A DNA stretch of 64,000 bases from Croceitalea sp947503285 (GTDB lineage: Bacteria > Bacteroidota > Bacteroidia > Flavobacteriales > Flavobacteriaceae). How positions within the stretch are numbered: the first letter of the stretch is position 1; each line of letters begins with the position of its first letter. The stretch is from assembly GCF_036985505.1 (NCBI RefSeq), contig NZ_BTGQ01000001.1:372001-436000 (forward strand), given 5' to 3'. The notes under the pieces are model-generated. The model saw only the letters and a list, made by a program, of their open reading frames with translations. It searched no databases and was not told the DNA's origin. The position numbers were made by a program, and so were the translations under genes. Positions 62,348 to 64,000 of the stretch are shown here, piece after piece.

Positions 62348-62806
62348 ATGGTACTTGATAAAATCGATAAGGCCTTACTTGCCCTTTTACAAGCGGATTG
62401 TAAAAAAACCACAAAGGAGTATGCCACCTCGTTAAACCTTTCAACCACGGCTATTTACGAACGAATCAAACGATTGGAAAGAGAAGGTGTCATTACGAAA
62501 TATGTAGCCTTGGTCGATAAAAAGAAAATAGATCGTGATTTCACAGTTCTATGCCAAGTAAAATTGTTACAGCATACCAAGGAGAACATCTTGCGCTTTG
62601 AACGCCAAATATTACAATTGGAAGAGATTTCGGAATGTCATCATATCAGCGGTGATTACGACTATATACTCACCTTGAATGTGTCCGATATGGAAGCCTA
62701 TCGTGAATTCATGGTGAACAAATTGACCGCAATAGATCAAATAGGCAGTACCCAAAGTTCATTTATAATCAATTCCGTTAAGAAATCCACAGCCGTTTTT
62801 ATTTAA
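62348..62806 (+). CDS. Lrp/AsnC-family transcriptional regulator
   Basis: 152 residues: N-terminal winged helix-turn-helix (about 3-60; LDKIDKALLALLQADCKKTTKEYATSLNLSTTAIYERIKRLEREGVI) and C-terminal RAM ligand/oligomer domain (VLCQVKLLQHTKENI, SECHHISGDYDYILTLNVSDMEAYREF). Senses amino acids and acts as an octamer or dimer on DNA. It shares a 150-bp divergent promoter region with the PLP enzyme gene. Start ATG 62348 (MVLDKIDKALL). Confidence 0.95.
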   Translation: MVLDKIDKALLALLQADCKKTTKEYATSLNLSTTAIYERIKRLEREGVITKYVALVDKKKIDRDFTVLCQVKLLQHTKENILRFERQILQLEEISECHHISGDYDYILTLNVSDMEAYREFMVNKLTAIDQIGSTQSSFIINSVKKSTAVFI

Positions 62807-62892
62807 ACTTTAACCTAACGTCAAGTTAAACGACATGAGGTTATCGTGAAATGTCTTTACATTCATGGTAATCAAAAAACGTTTCTAAAATC

Positions 62893-63036
62893 ATGACCTC
62901 ACACAATCGATTGCTGCTGACCGGCGCGGCCACGATAATAGGTGGTTTTTCATTATTTATTTTCACGACGATCACGAAAAACATTTTGTTCAAAGGTTCA
63001 AGCATATGTTCTTCTACAATAATGGAACATCTGTAA
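62893..63036 (+). CDS. possible small membrane protein
   Basis: 47-codon ORF from ATG 62893: MTSHNRLLLTGAATIIGGFS followed by LFIFTTITKN and a short tail. One membrane helix is predicted by eye. No recognised family and no ribosome site; chance cannot be excluded. It precedes another hydrophobic ORF at 63043 by 6 bp. The minus strand here also has a longer open frame of 83 codons that looks less protein-like. Confidence 0.3.
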   Translation: MTSHNRLLLTGAATIIGGFSLFIFTTITKNILFKGSSICSSTIMEHL

Positions 63037-63042
63037 CTTACA

Positions 63043-63282
63043 TTGACTTTATTTACTTCAGCACTTGTAGCTGGCTTTATGGCTTCCATCATTGTGCTAC
63101 GAAGGCACCATATGCCCCATTTGATATTATCGATTTTTGTTTTAGGTAAGATTTCATTTGTGATGACTTGTGGTTATGGCTACCAAGAAATGGTCATGGA
63201 TTCCGCAATGAATGCGGCGCTCATTTTAGGGTTATGGACGGGGAATTATACCGCTTCAAAATTTCCCTTGGCACCATTTTGA
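63043..63282 (+). CDS. possible small membrane protein (TTG start)
   Basis: 79 codons with three hydrophobic segments (TLFTSALVAGFMASIIVL, LILSIFVLGKISFVM, DSAMNAALILGLWTG). Start would be TTG at 63043; an in-frame stop lies shortly upstream. Hydrophobic composition with charged turns (RRHHMP) looks like a real membrane protein, perhaps a worn one. Lies about 95 bp before lpdA. No family recognised. Confidence 0.4.
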   Translation: MTLFTSALVAGFMASIIVLRRHHMPHLILSIFVLGKISFVMTCGYGYQEMVMDSAMNAALILGLWTGNYTASKFPLAPF

Positions 63283-63375
63283 GCAAAACCATTTTATGGA
63301 AAACATTCGTACTTTTGTAGTCATTTTTATAGCCTTGCGACAAACGCAAGTACAATCACTTTTTAAACCACGAAT

Positions 63376-64000
63376 ATGAGTCAATATGATGTAGCTGTTA
63401 TCGGGTCTGGACCTGGTGGATATGTTGCTGCGATACGATGTGCACAATTGGGAATGAAAACGGTAATAATTGAAAAATACGATACCCTTGGAGGTACTTG
63501 TTTGAATGTCGGCTGCATTCCCTCAAAAGCATTGTTGGATTCCTCACACCATTATGAGGATGCCGTTAAACATTTTGAAGAGCATGGTATTGAGATTCCC
63601 GGAGAGGTGAAAGTCAATCTTGAAAAAATGATTGGACGCAAGCAGGCCGTTGTCGATCAAACCACCAAGGGGATTGATTTTTTAATGAATAAGAACGACA
63701 TAGACGTCTTTCATGGCTTAGGTAGCTTTAAAGATGCCACACATATCAATATCGCGAAGGAAGACGGGAAAACGGAGACCATAGAAGCTAAGCATACCAT
63801 TATAGCTACAGGCTCAAAACCTTCTTCTTTGCCCTTTATCACCTTAGATAAAGAACGGGTGATAACCTCTACAGAGGCACTCGAACTCAAAGAAATCCCC
63901 AAACATATGATTATCATCGGTGGAGGTGTTATCGGATTGGAACTGGGGCAGGTCTACAAACGTTTAGGGGCAGACGTCACGGTTGTGGAGTACATGGACC
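63376..64000 (+). CDS. lpdA: dihydrolipoyl dehydrogenase, 5' part (cut by right edge)
   Basis: The first 208 codons, from ATG 63376 (MSQYDVAVIGSGPGGYVA), are in the window; the gene runs off the right edge. FAD-binding GSGPGG (about 10-15), redox-active disulfide Cys42/Cys47 in GGTCLNVGCIPSKALL, the second FAD segment AKHTIIATGSKPSSLP and the NAD-binding GGGVIGLELGQVY (near 185) are all intact. Reoxidises lipoyl groups of 2-oxoacid dehydrogenase complexes or glycine cleavage. A complete enzyme has about 465 residues. Own promoter presumably in the spacer after 63282. Confidence 0.95.
   Translation, partial: MSQYDVAVIGSGPGGYVAAIRCAQLGMKTVIIEKYDTLGGTCLNVGCIPSKALLDSSHHYEDAVKHFEEHGIEIPGEVKVNLEKMIGRKQAVVDQTTKGIDFLMNKNDIDVFHGLGSFKDATHINIAKEDGKTETIEAKHTIIATGSKPSSLPFITLDKERVITSTEALELKEIPKHMIIIGGGVIGLELGQVYKRLGADVTVVEYMD

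Noticed and set aside
62841..63092. 83-codon minus-strand ORF starting MMEAIKPATSAE
   Set aside because: The plus-strand hydrophobic frames in the same place look more like protein; no family match is evident for either, so the antisense one was left out.

Overview
The window looks like chromosomal DNA of a marine-type member of the Flavobacteriaceae (Bacteroidota), perhaps close to Maribacter, Zobellia or Arenibacter; the genus is a guess. The evidence is the family content (PorP/SprF, PD40 proteins, DUF6090, DUF5777, tRNA_anti-like OB folds, Reg_prop histidine kinase, single-chain serine dehydratase), DnaK with a flavobacterial variant of the ATPase signature, very few Shine-Dalgarno sites, low-to-moderate GC, and the gene order tpx-dgkA-ftsK-lolA-lptF/G-ribB.

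Layout. 1-8.7 kb: mostly housekeeping (EamA transporter, RluA-type pseudouridine synthase, panB, two small secreted NTF2-fold proteins, a large AsmA-like protein, sdaA). 8.7-13.4 kb: a heptamer tandem array, a sigma-54-like promoter candidate and dnaK, convergent with an orphan GH65 phosphorylase across a shared terminator. 13.7-17.8 kb: a LuxR-type response regulator with Glu instead of the phospho-acceptor Asp, then a PD40 + PorP/SprF-SPOR pair with its own terminator. 18.0-20.8 kb: RluF, a Bax-inhibitor-1-like protein and an ECF sigma factor with a membrane partner. 20.9-30.7 kb: five paralogous secreted serine hydrolases of the class C beta-lactamase fold around an AraC regulator, ending in a PD40 protein and a terminator.

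30.9-38.7 kb is an accessory block on the minus strand. It holds four DUF6090 membrane proteins with nearly identical N-termini, a decayed fifth N-terminus, two REP-like palindromes (one inside a DUF6090 gene, where it reads in frame), an amidohydrolase, a DUF1624 membrane protein, a DUF2306 protein and a lipoprotein RidA. It is followed by a 1012-residue Reg_prop histidine kinase and its LuxR regulator (38.8-42.6 kb). Broken gene fragments lie between that pair and a tRNA-Ser(TGA).

43.4-49.2 kb holds the best candidate for an undescribed system: a membrane Cache-LytTR one-component regulator divergent from a c-type cytochrome lipoprotein, YceI, OB-fold and DUF5777 beta-barrel genes, a small CxxC protein, and a second reshuffled copy of OB-fold, YceI and DUF5777. 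49.3-52.7 kb: a TSUP permease, two more heptamer arrays (one touching the start codon of a DegT-type aminotransferase) and a second ECF sigma factor with a membrane partner. 52.8-64 kb is conserved core: RibB with a degenerate second domain, LptF/G, LolA, FtsK, DgkA, Tpx, NhaC, a PLP-dependent sulfur amino acid enzyme divergent from an Lrp regulator, two doubtful small membrane ORFs, and the start of lpdA, which runs off the right edge.
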